Assembly: GCA_032622095.1 (NCBI GenBank)
Contig: CP136069.1
Coordinates: 128,383,123-128,447,122, forward strand
DNA: 64,000 nt
Direction of reading: 5' to 3'
Origin: Siphonodentalium dalli
Lineage: Eukaryota > Mollusca > Scaphopoda > Gadilida > Siphonodentaliidae
The notes beneath the pieces were generated by a model that had not been told where the DNA came from, did not search any database, and saw only the letters and a program-made list of their open reading frames with translations. This document shows positions 33,255 through 46,006 of the stretch, one piece after another. A program made the translations under genes and the position numbers. Within the stretch, counting starts at the first letter, position 1, and each line of letters starts with the position of its first letter.

Positions 33255-35766
33255 CATATATCCTTTTATTGCCTCCACTATCGGAGAGTTACATTTAAAT
33301 AACATAGTTACAAACAATTCTAATACAAAAATGACAGTGGAATATATGCACATTTAAGGAATACGGCAACACAAAATAAAGCGAGATTACGCACACAGTT
33401 ACACACACACGGAGTCTCAGGCACATGCAACCACCCAGCCGCGCACAGGCGTACACGTAAACACGTTCAGACACGCCTAGGCTTAGACGATGTTACAGTC
33501 AAACATACACGCGAAAGAGACATACAAACAGACAAGCAGACAGTCACATAAGTATCTAGACAGACATACATGCTGACAGATAAACATGCAGACAGGAAGA
33601 AACACGACTGACAGGCATGCAGATGCAAGCTGACCGACACGTTCTACACATGCAAGTAAGTTTCATCAAAGATATGGGAATCTAAGATTTGACAATAGAG
33701 TCAGACACACGCGCACTCCCTCACCTAGCATTCAGTCGCACACGAACTCACCTACCCTCACACGCACTCTCACACAACCGAATGCACACGTACCCTCATT
33801 TAAAGACCCACACACATGCACACGACCTCACACAGCATCACACACAAAATAGACATCAGTGTATATATATGCAACATTATGTCAAATGAACTCATCAAGG
33901 TGACATCAAACACAAATCCGATCAACTCACATGGAAACCGTTAGACATTGAGCCACTATTATAGACATCAACCCCACTGTCTTTCACGAATAATGTTTCC
34001 TTCAATTAGAATATGTAGTAGCCAAAGATCCGGATTATTGGGGTTAGTTTTCCATCTGTAACTCAATGACTAAGAGTTTCATATCGGACCGTAGATACCG
34101 TCAAAGGAGCAAAAGTGTCAATTGGATAAGAAACTGTACAGTAGCGTTTATTGGACAACAAATTGAGTAAATGTGAAAAGAATTTGCTCACGGAGTCCAA
34201 AGGTGGTAATTACCGCGTGTTATATACGGAAACATCGAAAGCCGGAATCAGGTTGACGCCGAATATTGAAAAATCGACAACCATGGGAAAACCAAAAGTG
34301 CCTGGTCACGAACACGTTGCTGCAAAATTATCATTTTAGATGCAATAACGAGAGGACACCTTTGACTATATGGACAGGCGATGCGATATATTGAATACAA
34401 ATAATATAAAAATGCATAATAATGGTGTGAATAAGTCAAGTAATGCACGATTTGCATAAAAATATCATTAAATCGTTCATTCAGACAACGGCTCAAAGTC
34501 GACAAGGCATTTGAGAGCAAGATTCATATAGCCTCCAAAGTTTTGCTGTATGCAACACAAACGTGCGTGTAAAATCCGCTACTTCATCAGACAAATCAAT
34601 TGGCATGGAACTCAGGAAGACAGCAAGTAATTCGTCCGAGTTTAGAGCCTCAAGCTTTAAATAACAAGGAATACCAAAGTGAGTTATGAAGTCATACCAG
34701 AATGTGTTACGGATACTGTTAAAGGCAGGGCAATACAAGATGACATGCCACACAGGATTGAGATACTCGGATCTACAAAGTTGACAATTCCCCCCATCTT
34801 CGTATGTGGTACGAGAGACGAGTCTTCCTACAGTTAGGACGGAAGCTTTATCTCTATGGTACTTTTTGCAGGCTAACCAAAGAAGCCTCGTCTCTAGGCG
34901 AGGGTGAATTAATTTTAATATCGAAAGAGCGTTGTCTGCGTGAACGTCATATTCCCATTTCATGAGGTGAACAGTGTCAACGTTATCGCGAATCAAACTC
35001 TTCCAAAGAAATTTAGTTGGAAAGTGACCGGTATTCGAGAAGTGCACGAGATGATTGAGTAGATTGTACTTTGACAACATTTGGTGGAAGTTCTCGATAA
35101 GATGACTCTGTTCGCCCAATAAAATGGATTCGTTAAGTCTGAGAATGAATACCCTAGCGGATGTTTTCTCAATACTGGTCCTACATAGCGTAGCAATAAA
35201 TGACAGTTTGCGTCGTTCGATGACGTTGTACAGAGAAGTGATGCAACAAAGGCCCTCTGCAAGTAGGGTGCGAGCTCTTGTGGGTAAACCCTGGATATTC
35301 TTCACGCAACAACGATGTGCTTTCTCGAGCTGTAGTATATTTGACTGTGATAGGTTGAAAAGAAGTTCTGACCCAAAAAGTGCTCTGGGAAGAACGACCG
35401 ATTTATAGATTTTCACGCAGCTGGAATGGGTTATATACCACCAGCATATAACCCGGCATTTGATAACATGAAATATGTGGAGAGCAATTTCTTGCATATG
35501 TTTTCTATGATAGCAGTTTGTTGAGAGAACTTGTGGATTGGGGTGCCCAAATGAGTTACGTGGTCGGATTCTTGAATACGGTGGTCGCATAGATACCATG
35601 AGCGGATAGCACGGTTATAATCTGAGTGGGATTCATTAAATACAATGCAGACAGATTTCGTCGGATTATATTTGAACCTCCATTTTCTGCTGTAGTCGGT
35701 ACAGATGTCACACATAGACTGCAGACCGGGACTAGTAAGTGAAAGGAGAGCCATGTCGTCGGCTCA
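33255..35766 (-). mobile_element. LINE copy (minus), 5'-truncated at RT motif C
   Basis: Read on the minus strand it starts at ADDMALLSLTSPGLQSMCDI (35765 down), continues through YSRKWRFKYNPTKSVCIVFN, shifts frame near 35600-35440, and stays open to 34493 (368 codons). It includes VVLPRALFGSELL, RCCVKNIQGLPTRARTLLAE and a knuckle CQLCRSEYLNPVWHVILYC near 34755. A GGAGGCAATAAAAGGATAT sequence at 33260-33280 (minus) matches the tail of the 29351-31175 copy, so the 3' UTR probably runs to there. The long intact C-terminal frame suggests it is the youngest copy of this family in the window. Confidence 0.8.
33370..33860. repeat. Low-complexity CA-rich and GACA-rich tract
   Basis: A long run of degenerate CACA, ACACG and GACAGACA units with few T runs. 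The open frame at 33689-33889 arises from it. It lies between the presumed 3' tail (33255) and the ORF of the minus-strand LINE. Confidence 0.7.
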
Positions 35767-35859
35767 ATTTAACAACAACACATTTAAAATAAACATTGTT
35801 TAGAATCAAAATATAAAGTTAAAACTGCGTTATGACAACCGTGGGGAAAACTTATACAA

Positions 35860-36680
35860 ATGAACTGCAATAGGCTACCATTTATACCGTATTATATATT
35901 ACTCACTTATTACAACTCATCTAACGTTACCAACCCATGGATTGCAAATGTGCATAAACTGTTAAATGAACTTGGAATGGGGGTATATGGATCAATCACA
36001 CATTATCTAGTCTCGACAGATGTAAGAAGTCGGTCAAGTGTAGGCTGGAAGACCAATTCATTCAAGAATGGAGAGGTACAATGTGTAATTCAAATAAGTA
36101 TGCCTTTTACAGAATTATAAAACACGACTTCACCAAAGAGAAATTCCTCTCTTTCGTGAAAAACGACACCGTCCAAATACTTCTGAAATTTCGTACCCGC
36201 AACAACCACTTACCAATCGAATCTGGTTCATGGATTAACTCAGATTATTCCGATAGACTATGTACTCTATGCGGTACAAATATAGGTGACGAATTCCACG
36301 TAATATTGCAATGCCCGTGTTTAAAAGACCTGCGAGTCAAATATATACACAAATATTATTATTGTCGACCAAATACCATCAAATTAAGTGAACTTTTTAA
36401 CTGTAAACGACATAAAACCTTGAAAAACCTATCTCTTTTCATTAGACGGGTCCTGATTTTATTCAAAAACTCCTGAGGCATACTATATACGTAATACATT
36501 AAAATCCGACATTTGCACAACCATGGGCTGTTCTCAATCAACTGTATTATTATAATATGTGTAATTTTCAACGCGCACCACTTTTGTAATTTGCACAGAA
36601 ATTATATGCACTGTATTCCACCGAGCTCTATTGTGTCATATTTGACGATTTGAGTGAATAAATAATTGAATTGATTGGGT
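35860..36680 (+). mobile_element. LINE 3' fragment with CTLC...DEFHVILQC knuckle
   Basis: An open frame (36081-36476) with YAFYRIIKHDFTKEKFLSF, FRTRNNHLPIESGSW and CTLCGTNIGDEFHVILQC. Upstream, in other frames, ANVHKLLNELGMGVYGS and CRLEDQFIQEWRG extend the similarity back to about 35880. The same layout (IYRIFKHDINFEKYL, LRTANHNLPIETGRW, CPLC) is in the LINE at 51697-52224. The 3' end near 36650-36680 reads GAATAAATAATTGAATTG. Confidence 0.75.
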
Positions 36681-36859
36681 ATCCAGAGTCACCACACATA
36701 CTATATGTTAACCGATAGAAACATGTAACAAGTCTGGGTAAGTATGACGTACATCATATGCGAAATGGCCATTTTTCGACCAGAATGGCAGATTGATATG
36801 TCCAAAGATTTGCACGTAATGACATACTATGATGATTATATAACGTGTTTATGTTTCAG

Positions 36860-36922
36860 TGACACCGAGTACTGTTGGGACAACTACGACAGAATCATCG
36901 ACAACAACAACTACAAATCTGG
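36860..36922 (+). CDS. Candidate Thr-rich linker exon (copy 2 gene)
   Basis: 63 bases between ATGTTTCAG and GTAATG, symmetrical phase 1-1, coding for TPSTVGTTTTESSTTTTTNL with no stop. A Ser/Thr-rich stretch like this suggests an O-glycosylated extracellular linker. It joins the next exon (38286) in frame, creating GAT across the junction. The exon is short and low in complexity, so the call depends on phase fit. Confidence 0.45.
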
Positions 36923-37162
36923 GTAATGCCTTCCGATAACGATTATTTTGTATGTTATTTACTTGTTATTATCCTGTATATGTATCGTGAAATGATTCCA
37001 CACGAAGAACGCTGCGATATTTCCAGTGAACACCCTTGAAATAGGAATTGTCCTGTTTCGGGTTAGTGCTGCTGAAATGTTTTTGTTCTCACTGATTCAA
37101 AGAACAACGCGCGGCATGTCTCGGAGATTTATATATAACATGCTACTGTGCCATATAATCTA

Positions 37163-38208
37163 CTAGCAGGTTAGCCCGCCACTGGCGTGGTTGGTCAGAA
37201 ACATGACATTTAATATTTAATTTGTTTTTGAATTTTTGAATTATTTTTTTTCAATGAGGTAATTGTGCCTTTTTCTGGCGGAAAAATTGACCCGATGAAA
37301 TCCCCCCCCCCTTCCTAGGAACGACAGACAACGCATTCTTTGTTTTTCAATGAGTTAATTCATGGTACCCGTCCTAAACTTCCCCGTTCCTAGGAACGAC
37401 AGACTTTTTAATCAAGAGAAATTATGATACCCGTCCCTATAAAAGAGGTATGATTTTTTTTAACCTGCCCGTGGTCATTGAGCAGCCCCTGACAGAGGTT
37501 GTCCACCCTTACGAGATGGTCAATAGTCCCCGCAAAGAGCGGACAGTCAATTAACCCCGCCGTGAGCCCCATCACCATCGCGACGTAATTTTGTTTGGTA
37601 TCATGTGTTGCGTTCTAAAAACAGGTCGATTACAGTGGATTCGTTCATGACGAAATATGAGTGCGACAGAGAATATTGTTTGATCTAAAACAACTCGCAC
37701 GAATGGCAGTCTAGCTATTCACAAAGAATTGTAAATCAACTGCGTCTGTTCCCGTATATCTCTGTTGAGTTGAATTGTAAATCTAAAACAACTCGAACGA
37801 ATGACAGTCTAGCTATTCACAAAGAATTGTAAATCAACTGCGTCTGTTCCCGTATATCTCTGTTGCGTTGAATTGTAAATCTAAAACAACTCGAACGAAT
37901 GGCAGTCTAGCTATTCACAAAGAATTGTAAATCAACTGCGTCTGTTCCCGTATATCTCTGTTGCGTTGAATTGTAAACAAACGCTCTTTTATAGCGATGC
38001 GTCAAAAACAAACGCTCATTAAATTATCACTTGATTAACCACCGCAGTGCCGTTTTTTGTGACTGAGAGTGGAGAACGGGTGGTCTGAGCTTCTCCAAAA
38101 CGCCGCGACGACGACGCCCGTGAGTTTTTACCCTTAGATGGGAAGTTTGAACTCAATCGAGCCAGCCGTTTTAGAGTCTATAGAGGACACATATATTTAT
38201 ATATATAC
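37163..38208 (-). mobile_element. Non-autonomous Helitron-like element (minus)
   Basis: On the minus strand the 3' end is at 37163: hairpin CCACGCCAGTGGCGGGC, then TAACCTG and CTAG followed by T. The 5' part ends near 38208 in TATATATAAATATATG. The internal text (GGAAAAATTGACCCGATGAAA, TAGATGGGAAGTTTGAACTC) is related to 45225-45560. It contains the 98-bp tandem array and occupies most of the intron between the first two exons of copy 2. Confidence 0.6.
37684..37978. repeat. Minisatellite, 98-bp unit x 3
   Basis: CTAAAACAACTCG(A/C)ACGAATG starts units at about 37685, 37783 and 37881, and each continues through GGCAGTCTAGCTATTCACAA and CTGTTCCCGTATATCTCTGT. The copies are almost identical, so the expansion is recent. 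It lies inside the Helitron-like element. Confidence 0.95.
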
Positions 38209-38285
38209 GGAGTTCTCAAAATATATAGTAGAGAGATAATGATATATATCCCCTCTATCCTTGAACTCTCTCTGTCTCTCTGCAG

Positions 38286-38461
38286 ATGTAGTCAAAGTTA
38301 AAGCGACGCCACTCCTCAGTGTAGCCAATGGTACGGGAGTACACGTCTTAAACTTATGGGAGATGGATTCATTTGTGTGCCAGGGTAGGTGCATTGACGT
38401 ATACAGGAATAATGAAGAACTCAACAGATGGAAAAACATGGGTGTTCCTCCCATGGATAAG
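38286..38461 (+). CDS. Domain N-terminal exon (copy 2 gene)
   Basis: Acceptor TCTCTCTGCAG, donor AAG|GTCAGT, phase 1 in and 0 out, 58 codons without a stop. It encodes SVANGTGVHVLNLWEMDSF, VCQGRC and RWKNMGVPPMDK, and joins directly to the RVELLL... start of the 43183 exon. The LNLWEMDSF..C...C arrangement sits where relatives recalled from memory have a similar LW-D-F / Cys segment. No counterpart to this exon is seen upstream of copy 1 in the window. Confidence 0.6.
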
Positions 38462-38469
38462 GTCAGTTG

Positions 38470-39830
38470 AGTAAAAAAACGATACATACATGTATCTGCA
38501 TCAGTGCTTTAGTCTTGTGATTCACAGACGTTCATCGATGTTGGCCGAGAAATCAGACACCCTCTTCCGTAACGTGGTGAGTAATTGCCCTTATTACTAA
38601 GGCCTTTTGTTCTACATTATTTTTGTTATGATGATTGCTTTATTGAAAAAGACACAAATTAACGTGTAACATGCATAACACATATACAGTATTTGATATA
38701 CAATATGTACACAGTAAATATCGGACCCATTCTCCCTGCAGACGTGTTGTTTGCTTTTTGTTTTCTTTTTTAAAGCGTGTATAATTTTATGACAGTACCC
38801 CGGTATGATTCCTACTCCCCAACTTAGTTTTCTGTTTATAGTAACAGACTCAGTTCGCGCAATCGGATTGCCGCCTGACTGAAGACACTGCCAATCTGAA
38901 ACTATACCTTGTATGGTACTTGTTGCAATATTGGTATATCATTAGACTTATTGTTGAATTTTAATGATCTTACAAATGTCCGAGCAAAGATATCCAATGT
39001 ATTTAAAAGTTTGTCCGTTTAGTTGGCAAGCGGACAGTCCTAATTGTGTAATGCAAGTGAACGTTGTTTGTAACTTCTTTCTCCGTGTTCATCAAAGATA
39101 AACAATTTAACTTCTGAAATTTCGCCAAATTGTCTTTGCTAATGAGGTATTTATAGAAATAATGAAGAGACCTTGTTAGATGTAACTAATAACATATAGT
39201 TATGATCCCCTGTCATCGTCAAAAAATTGCCGTAAATTGTAAAATTCGAGACCGATTAAAAAAATTCACGGCAAATAAAAATGTGACAAAATCAAACACC
39301 AATGTTCGATATAATATAATAAATAATGCATGTCTTGTCGTTGACTATGCTGACTCTTCCAATGGAATGAACGTTGCTTGGGTTAAGCTGGAGACTGCAT
39401 TTATTTAGTGCCGTGATTAGCCAGATGATTTCCGAAGCGGAAAAATTGTGCGAATCGAGTAGACCAGTTGTCGATTAATGACGTTGCAAGCAGCAACGAA
39501 ACGTTACTTTTACGGTACGTCGTAACGTCGATCATATTCCCACTAATGCCAGCTATATGGACAAGAAACGTATGTAGCCATGGTGAAACTTTAGTTACAT
39601 GCTTCCGCTGTGAATAATACAGTGAATCGAGACGAGTGAGTGAGTCACTGATCCACTGAGTTGAGCAGATTCAACTTCAAGGTGGAAAATGAACCGAATC
39701 GAGTACAACTATCAAAAAATGACGTTTTTTGTTTGTGACGTTAATCAGTTATATTCACTAGCTGCCTGGATAAGAAAGACCAGAAAGTTAAAAGAGTAAG
39801 ACTGAATCCAATCCAGAGTAGCTGACATAT
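38470..39830. other. Intron of copy 2, no supported feature
   Basis: AT-rich intron sequence with only short random frames. Confidence 0.4.
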
Positions 39831-39834
39831 CAGA

Positions 39835-40700
39835 GTATGAACTCAGATATCCCGAAAAAAATTACATATATTTCAGTAACACTGAGAATTACAAAAAGTC
39901 ATTTTCCCCTTCAACCATAAAAGCGTGGAATGACATGCCGTCCGTAATAACAGATGCCCCCACAATTTCAGATTTCAAAACTTATCTTAGAATAATTGAC
40001 CCCTTCACTAGACCCCCGGGGTATTTCTACACGGGACGTATGCAATGTAATGTACTTCACGCAAAATTACGGAATTACTGCAGTGACCTAAAGTCTGATA
40101 AATTCCAAAACTACATATCTGACAGTCCGCGTTGCGCATGCGGCAATCAATGCGAAGATGCGTATCATTACCCTTTCATGTGTTCCCTGTACCAATCAGA
40201 CCGAATAGAAATGTATCATTCGCTACACAGAGAAGTACTCGAATTAACACATATGAATGATTTACTTTCTGGCATCCATAAGTTATTAACATAGATATAA
40301 AACAAAATGTGAAATTGTTCAAAATAGTACAACATTTTATTACGGAAACTAAACATTTTGACAAATGATATTAACTTAATTAATAAGTAGGACATAAATA
40401 TGTTTATTGTTGTTTATTGCTTTTTTCGACTTGGTATTTGCTCGGGCATAACAATGTTTTAAATAAGCACAATCGACGTTGGCACCTCCCACCACCTTAC
40501 ATCATCCTTTCCTAACGATCCGCTAAGATCATCCTTCACCAGTCACCATTCTCTCACATTCCACACAGCTGTTACTTATTGTGGCACTTTGTCAATTATG
40601 TAATTTTGTAACAATGTATACCGGAGAGGGGCTCATTAAGTTATGTAACTTGTGCCCCAATCCACTTTGTATTATTACAAATAATATATGTTTAAAGTAA
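39835..40700 (+). mobile_element. L2/CR1-like LINE 3' fragment
   Basis: From about 39838 the translation reads SEYELRYPEKNYIYFSNTEN, then KKSFSPSTIKAWNDMPSVIT, FKTYLR, LRNYCSDLKSDKFQNYISDS, CACGNQCEDAYHYPFMC and a stop at 40292. This is a typical LINE C-terminus. The 3' UTR contains GGAGAGGGGCTCATTAAG and ACTTGTGCCCCAATCCACTT, and ends in TATTACAAATAATATATG near 40690. The 5' side is truncated. It lies in the intron of copy 2. Confidence 0.75.
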
Positions 40701-40869
40701 AGAGACAATTGCAGGTATTGCTCATTTACACATGCCCGTCTTGAGAAATTATTTGATTGTTTGTAACGCGAATGCACGATACACATTAGACGATACGATA
40801 CGCCTAATATCGTTCGATGTTGTATCGCGATACATTGAATTCACGATGAATTGTTACAGCCCTCAGTAT

Positions 40870-41290
40870 AATTGACACAATTTATTTAGTCATACATGAC
40901 TCAATTCTAGTTAAAGGCTACTAAATGTTTAGTTAATTTTATAACCCAATTCCCTTGGGCTACTTTATGTAACCCAATGATTAGTTACATATTGGGTTAA
41001 AATCTGACTAAATATTGGGTTAAGAGTTAACTAATTAATATTGACCCAATTTATTGGGTTACAATTAACTAAAAATGTGTAGGCGGAAAACGATGTAACC
41101 GAATTTAGTTAGTATATATTTAGCCACCAATGTTTAGTCAGAAAATAGTTTAGTTAAGAAATGGCTAAATATTAGTTAGTCAATATTTAGTTACCAATTG
41201 TTTAGTCGGAGGAGCTTTGACCCAATAGTTTAGTTAACAGTTGACTAGAATTTAGTCACGCGTAACAAAACCTTATTTAGAGTGTACATG
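40870..41290. mobile_element. Small TIR element with TAGTTAAC / TGGGTTA arrays
   Basis: The left inner arm CATGACTCAATTCTAGTTAA (about 40895) is mirrored on the right by the complement of CGTGACTAAATTCTAGTCAA (about 41245-41265). Between them is a dense array of TTTAGTTA, AGTTAACTA and ATTGGGTTA units on both strands. Exact ends and target duplication are uncertain. Confidence 0.5.
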
Positions 41291-42477
41291 TACAACAATT
41301 TTGTGATAGCGGTCTGACCGATAATTAGCAACATGGACACACCTAGATTATGTTCATTCGAGTTTGGAGCTATACCTTCGAACTTCAGGCATGTCAGTCA
41401 TGTAATTTCCAACTATGTTTTATTGTGACCGAGCGGCAGGAAGGTTATAACACTTTTTCTCATCCAACAAAATGTCATTAGACATAGTTACCGCATGAAC
41501 CATACCGTCATTCAGTTTAGCGAAAATAAATCTCCGCGATAAATAATTTGTTATAGCATAATAAGAGAAACAATCCAAGAAATAGGGCAACAAATCCATC
41601 GAATTGGCACAGCCAATGAATGAGTTGACAGGGCCGTCCACATGGTATGCATCATCTGTTCTTACCCAATTTCGGTTTTGATGATGCCATGTCTAAGCCG
41701 GATAATAATCCGTTGACTTGTATGATCCCTCGTGCACCACATCCCCACTACTTAACTCTTTGGTATTTTCCTGTACCCTAACGTGTATTATTCAGGAAAA
41801 AATTGCTACCTTTTCGGAATATCAGAGAATAACATATGTCCAAAATCAACTATTTACCAGATTTGGTTGCCATTCAGCAAGTCATCTTGAGTAATTTTGT
41901 CTTAAAACACCTCGATATTACACATTTAAGACAGATCGGAACAATAAACAGATTTGATTCCAATGATAGCTCCATCTTACTTGAAAACAAATGGTCCAAA
42001 CCTGAAATAGGGAATTTTTGCCGATTTTTATGTCAAGTTGGTGAGAGCGAAAATCCAATATTTTTGGTAATGTCAGTGGTTACAATAGTAACAATTAATC
42101 AAGGTGCTTTAGCAATATTAGTATGCAACGTCTAGAATGCATATTGGTCAATTGTGTTCATCAACCACAGCGTGTAAACGGTTGACGGGCATGATGGGCC
42201 AATATCTTCAGTTTTCCATCATTTGGCCGCCATTTTGGCGGTCATTTTGAGTCAACGTGACAATTTCGGTTGCATTGAGTTGGAATATTCATAAGTAACG
42301 GTATGCCTCACTTCATATGAATAGAATCCCAATGTGATTCTTGGTGAAATGTTATACCGCGTTCTGTAAAATCGAATTTGTTTAGGGACCCACAAAATGG
42401 CACGTTTCATTGCTCCAATGATCAGTTAGTTAACATGAAAAATACAAAATGAAATCGAAATTCTCACCAGTTCCAAA
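41291..42477. other. Intron of copy 2, no supported feature
   Basis: The open frame at 41836-42135 is not protein-like. A GGCCGCCATTTTGGCGGTCA palindrome is at 42225-42246. Confidence 0.4.
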
Positions 42478-45017
42478 ATATTAAGTTCCCAGATGATGTT
42501 CAGGTTTACAACCCATTTAATTGGGAATCTCGATTATTCATTGTGTCGGCTGCTAATTTGGAGATATTTATGGAAATTAAACTAAAAAGGAGAGACTTTC
42601 TAAAGAAATTTTAAAATATGTTTATTTGATAATGAAGATTTTTCCTAGAGGAAATGTGAGGCCGAAGTATAATAAGGTCCCCAGTGGGTGCATTTAGTTA
42701 TGCTAGCCCGCTGTATACGGGGTAGCGTCACTAAATTCACAATTTGTGGACCTCATTCTGCAAATGTCCAGCACTATATTTTGAAGACTAAATGACACAC
42801 TCAAGTGCTACAACGGGACAACTTTCTGGAACACTTTTGAAAATAAACCTAGCAGGGTGGGTGGGTCCACAAAGGGTAGTAAATTTCAGAGGAACCGAAG
42901 CCCAACATTCATTGGCGGGGAAGTTGTGTGATAATGTCAGAGTTATTTATTCTGAGACTTGTCCTGAAATGTTTGCTAAAATGTGCTTCCCATAAGATGT
43001 TAATTTTATTAACGAGATACCGCGGGTAAGCGTATATTACAGCCCATATTTGCCTAATATGTATGTTTCTATATAGTGTCATATCGTGTGCCTTTTTCCG
43101 TCAGATGCATCTTTTCATAAAACCAGACGTTGCAAGTTGCAAGTGCATGTAACTGTACCTAGCTGTGGTTGATCATTAACAGATACGGGTGGAGCTGCTG
43201 CTTGGTGGACGGGTGGTGGTTTACTTACTGTTTAATGTGACTGGATCTGGATTTACTTCGTGGTTCACGCCAGAGAGACTCATCGAATCCAGCTGGCCGA
43301 CATTACCACTGCCGACATACGAGTTGTTTTTAATTGACAAATCGGATTGGGGGTGAGTACAGATTCGCTTCCACCACCAGTGACTACCTATAATCGCAAG
43401 TCCCTGACACAAAAGTTTTCATAACACTAAAATCACCTATATATAAGACAAGGTTCCTAACTCCCGAAATGTAGAATAGTCAGAAATGGAACAATAAACG
43501 AAAACAAAACGTAATAATAAAATAGTCATATTCCTTTAATAATTTCCCTTCAACCATGTACAGCTAGCGACAGTGCAGATATATTCCATGGAAGCATCGG
43601 ACACCAATGGAGAGCGGACAAAAAAATGATCGAACAAGACTCCACATGTCCGGTCACGCAGCAGACCATAATGGCAATAATATTATAAAAATGAATATAA
43701 CGATACAGTCGTAAAATTCCTGGAATACTTTCCTTTATTTTGATATTATTTATATTATTTGGATCAACCACGTACATGTGGCCAGCGCTAGTGGAGCTAT
43801 CTACCACGAGACAGTCGGAGATTATCGAAAGAAAGTGGACGAAAATGACTCGGTCCGGAATGCGGCAATGAGAATGGACATAATCTTCTTTGACCAATTA
43901 TGTTCACAGTTCACCGATGGTTTCCATGGTTTCAGGGAAGATATATCCGCTGTCGCTGATTGAACATGTGGTTGATCCATATATCAAAATGTAGGGATTT
44001 GTTATATGAATAGGAATATTGTACCTTTATATTATCTTTCTACTGTATCACTTTTGGCGGACATGTGGACATTCTCAATTGGAAGAGTTAAGAACTTGTC
44101 TAATACATGTAATTTTAGTCTGTTGGCTAATTTTGTGTCAGAGACCTGTGCATATGTGTGCACGTAACTAGTTGTGGTGGCGTATATGACGCATATTGGT
44201 AAATAGTAAATACGAAACTAGGGATTATATGCGTGGTCAAATGCTTTGTATAATATAGGAACGTCCCCTACATAATAACATCCCCTAATTGGTCCACGAA
44301 AATAGTCAGTTATAAAATCGCGTAAGCTGGATGTATTAGTTTAGGAAGAATAGGGAATTTCCCACGCAAACTTTGAAGAATCTAGGGATTTCTCTCGTAA
44401 GGTTTTGACCTTCACTAATTAGCACCGTTCACAGTCGGAATTCGCAGCTAGTCAAACACGGATGCCATGACCAGGTGGTCAGTATGTTCGCGTGCGATGA
44501 CTAACTTCAGAATTGTCGAAAATATGTGTATCTGTTTATGTCTCAGTGAGACATAAGGTATTATAAATGTCTTGTGTGCTTATGTTTGGATTTCTTCTTA
44601 TGTTTGGACATTTGTAAACTTTAAATTATATTTTAATGGAGTATATATATGGACGCCACTTGACAAGTACTGTACATGTAAAGCTTTTGATAAATTTGAT
44701 ATAGTAACTTTGTTAATTGTAAGCGATTATATATCTGGTCGGATTCAACTCTATATAGAAGGTAAGTGATCGATCAGAGTTTAATATTTAACTATAGGAG
44801 TGAGTACTATACTATAGCAGTTATATTCACATGTTAAACAGTATTATAAACCAGCGGATATATCTTCGGTCGTCGGTCGGATAGACATCTCCGTGGTATT
44901 TTATCCAATCAAGTGCATTTGACACATTGTGTCGCTGTAATCGGTAGCAGAGATAACAGATAGCCTTCACAGCCACAGGCCCCTAGAGAAAAATCTAAAA
45001 TACCAATATATAATATA

Positions 45018-45560
45018 CTAGAAGGGTAACCCGACTTCGTCCGGGGACGGACAGGCGCGATTTGACCTTGAATTGATCATTTTGAAGGTCAAGGTCAGGT
45101 CGGGGTCACAATTTGACTGGTCCATGAGACTTCGCGGACAAAAGTTTCCCTAGGTAGCAAGTTTGGACTCAATCGGTAGGGCCGTTTTCAAGTCTATAAC
45201 GGACACACACATACATACATATATATCATTTGTGGGTCACCTCGGGCGGAAAAACTGACCCAATGAAAATCTCCCCCATTCCTAGGAACCCCTAAGTACG
45301 AACACAGACATAAGAATCACACAACACGCTCATGTCTGGACACAGACACGCTCACGTATCAACGACACTGCGGATACGAACGCTATTTAACTATCACTCG
45401 ATTAACCCATGAATTCCCATTGCGGTGGCGGGGGAATGGAGAAGGAGTGCTCTGACGTTATCAGAAGCGGTGTGATGACACTTCATCTGGGATTTTACTC
45501 TTAGATAGCAAGTTTGGGCTCAATCTGTCCGGCAGTTTTCCCGGTCATTGCTAACAGCCA
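45018..45560 (-). mobile_element. Helitron-like fragments (minus)
   Basis: 45018-45021 is CTAG. Read on the minus strand the end is CCGGACGAAGTCGGGTTACC + CTTCTAG, the same 3' hairpin as at 46593-48076. To 45225 it carries TTTGAAGGTCAAGGTCAGGT and GGACTCAATCGGTAGGGCCG. From 45225 to 45560 follows sequence related to 37250-38200 (GGAAAAACTGACCCAATGAA, TTAGATAGCAAGTTTGGGCT). Probably two fragments side by side. Confidence 0.55.
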
Positions 45561-46006
45561 AACAGAAGTCCCAAAATATATATTAGATACCAGTGACAAG
45601 GTTCAAAAGATCGATTTTGGCTCAAACCAAACTAACTGTCAGAACTCTGGTATAATCTATATTGGTAATTTAGTATTTTTACCCAGGGGCCTTTGGATGT
45701 GACGCGGTTGATATGTGAATGAATTTCACGCCCGATGAACAGAACAAGATCCGCAAAGTACCCAAACAGGTGGGGCTATAAAATGTATGTCCACTCTAGT
45801 CATCAAATATATGACATCAAAGTCGAGTATCACCAGCCTTTTTATATCTGAATTACGAATACAATTTAAGACGGGAGAATATGAAACCGATTAAACCAGG
45901 CTAACAGCGAGGTATGAAACGGACTATATATATATCGCATGAGGATTGTCTGAATCGCGCGTGCACGAAACGTGCATGGGACTTGACACCCTCCATCATG
46001 TCCGAT

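Noticed and set aside
33689-33889. Open frame rich in His, Thr and Arg
   Set aside because: Low-complexity CA-rich tract.
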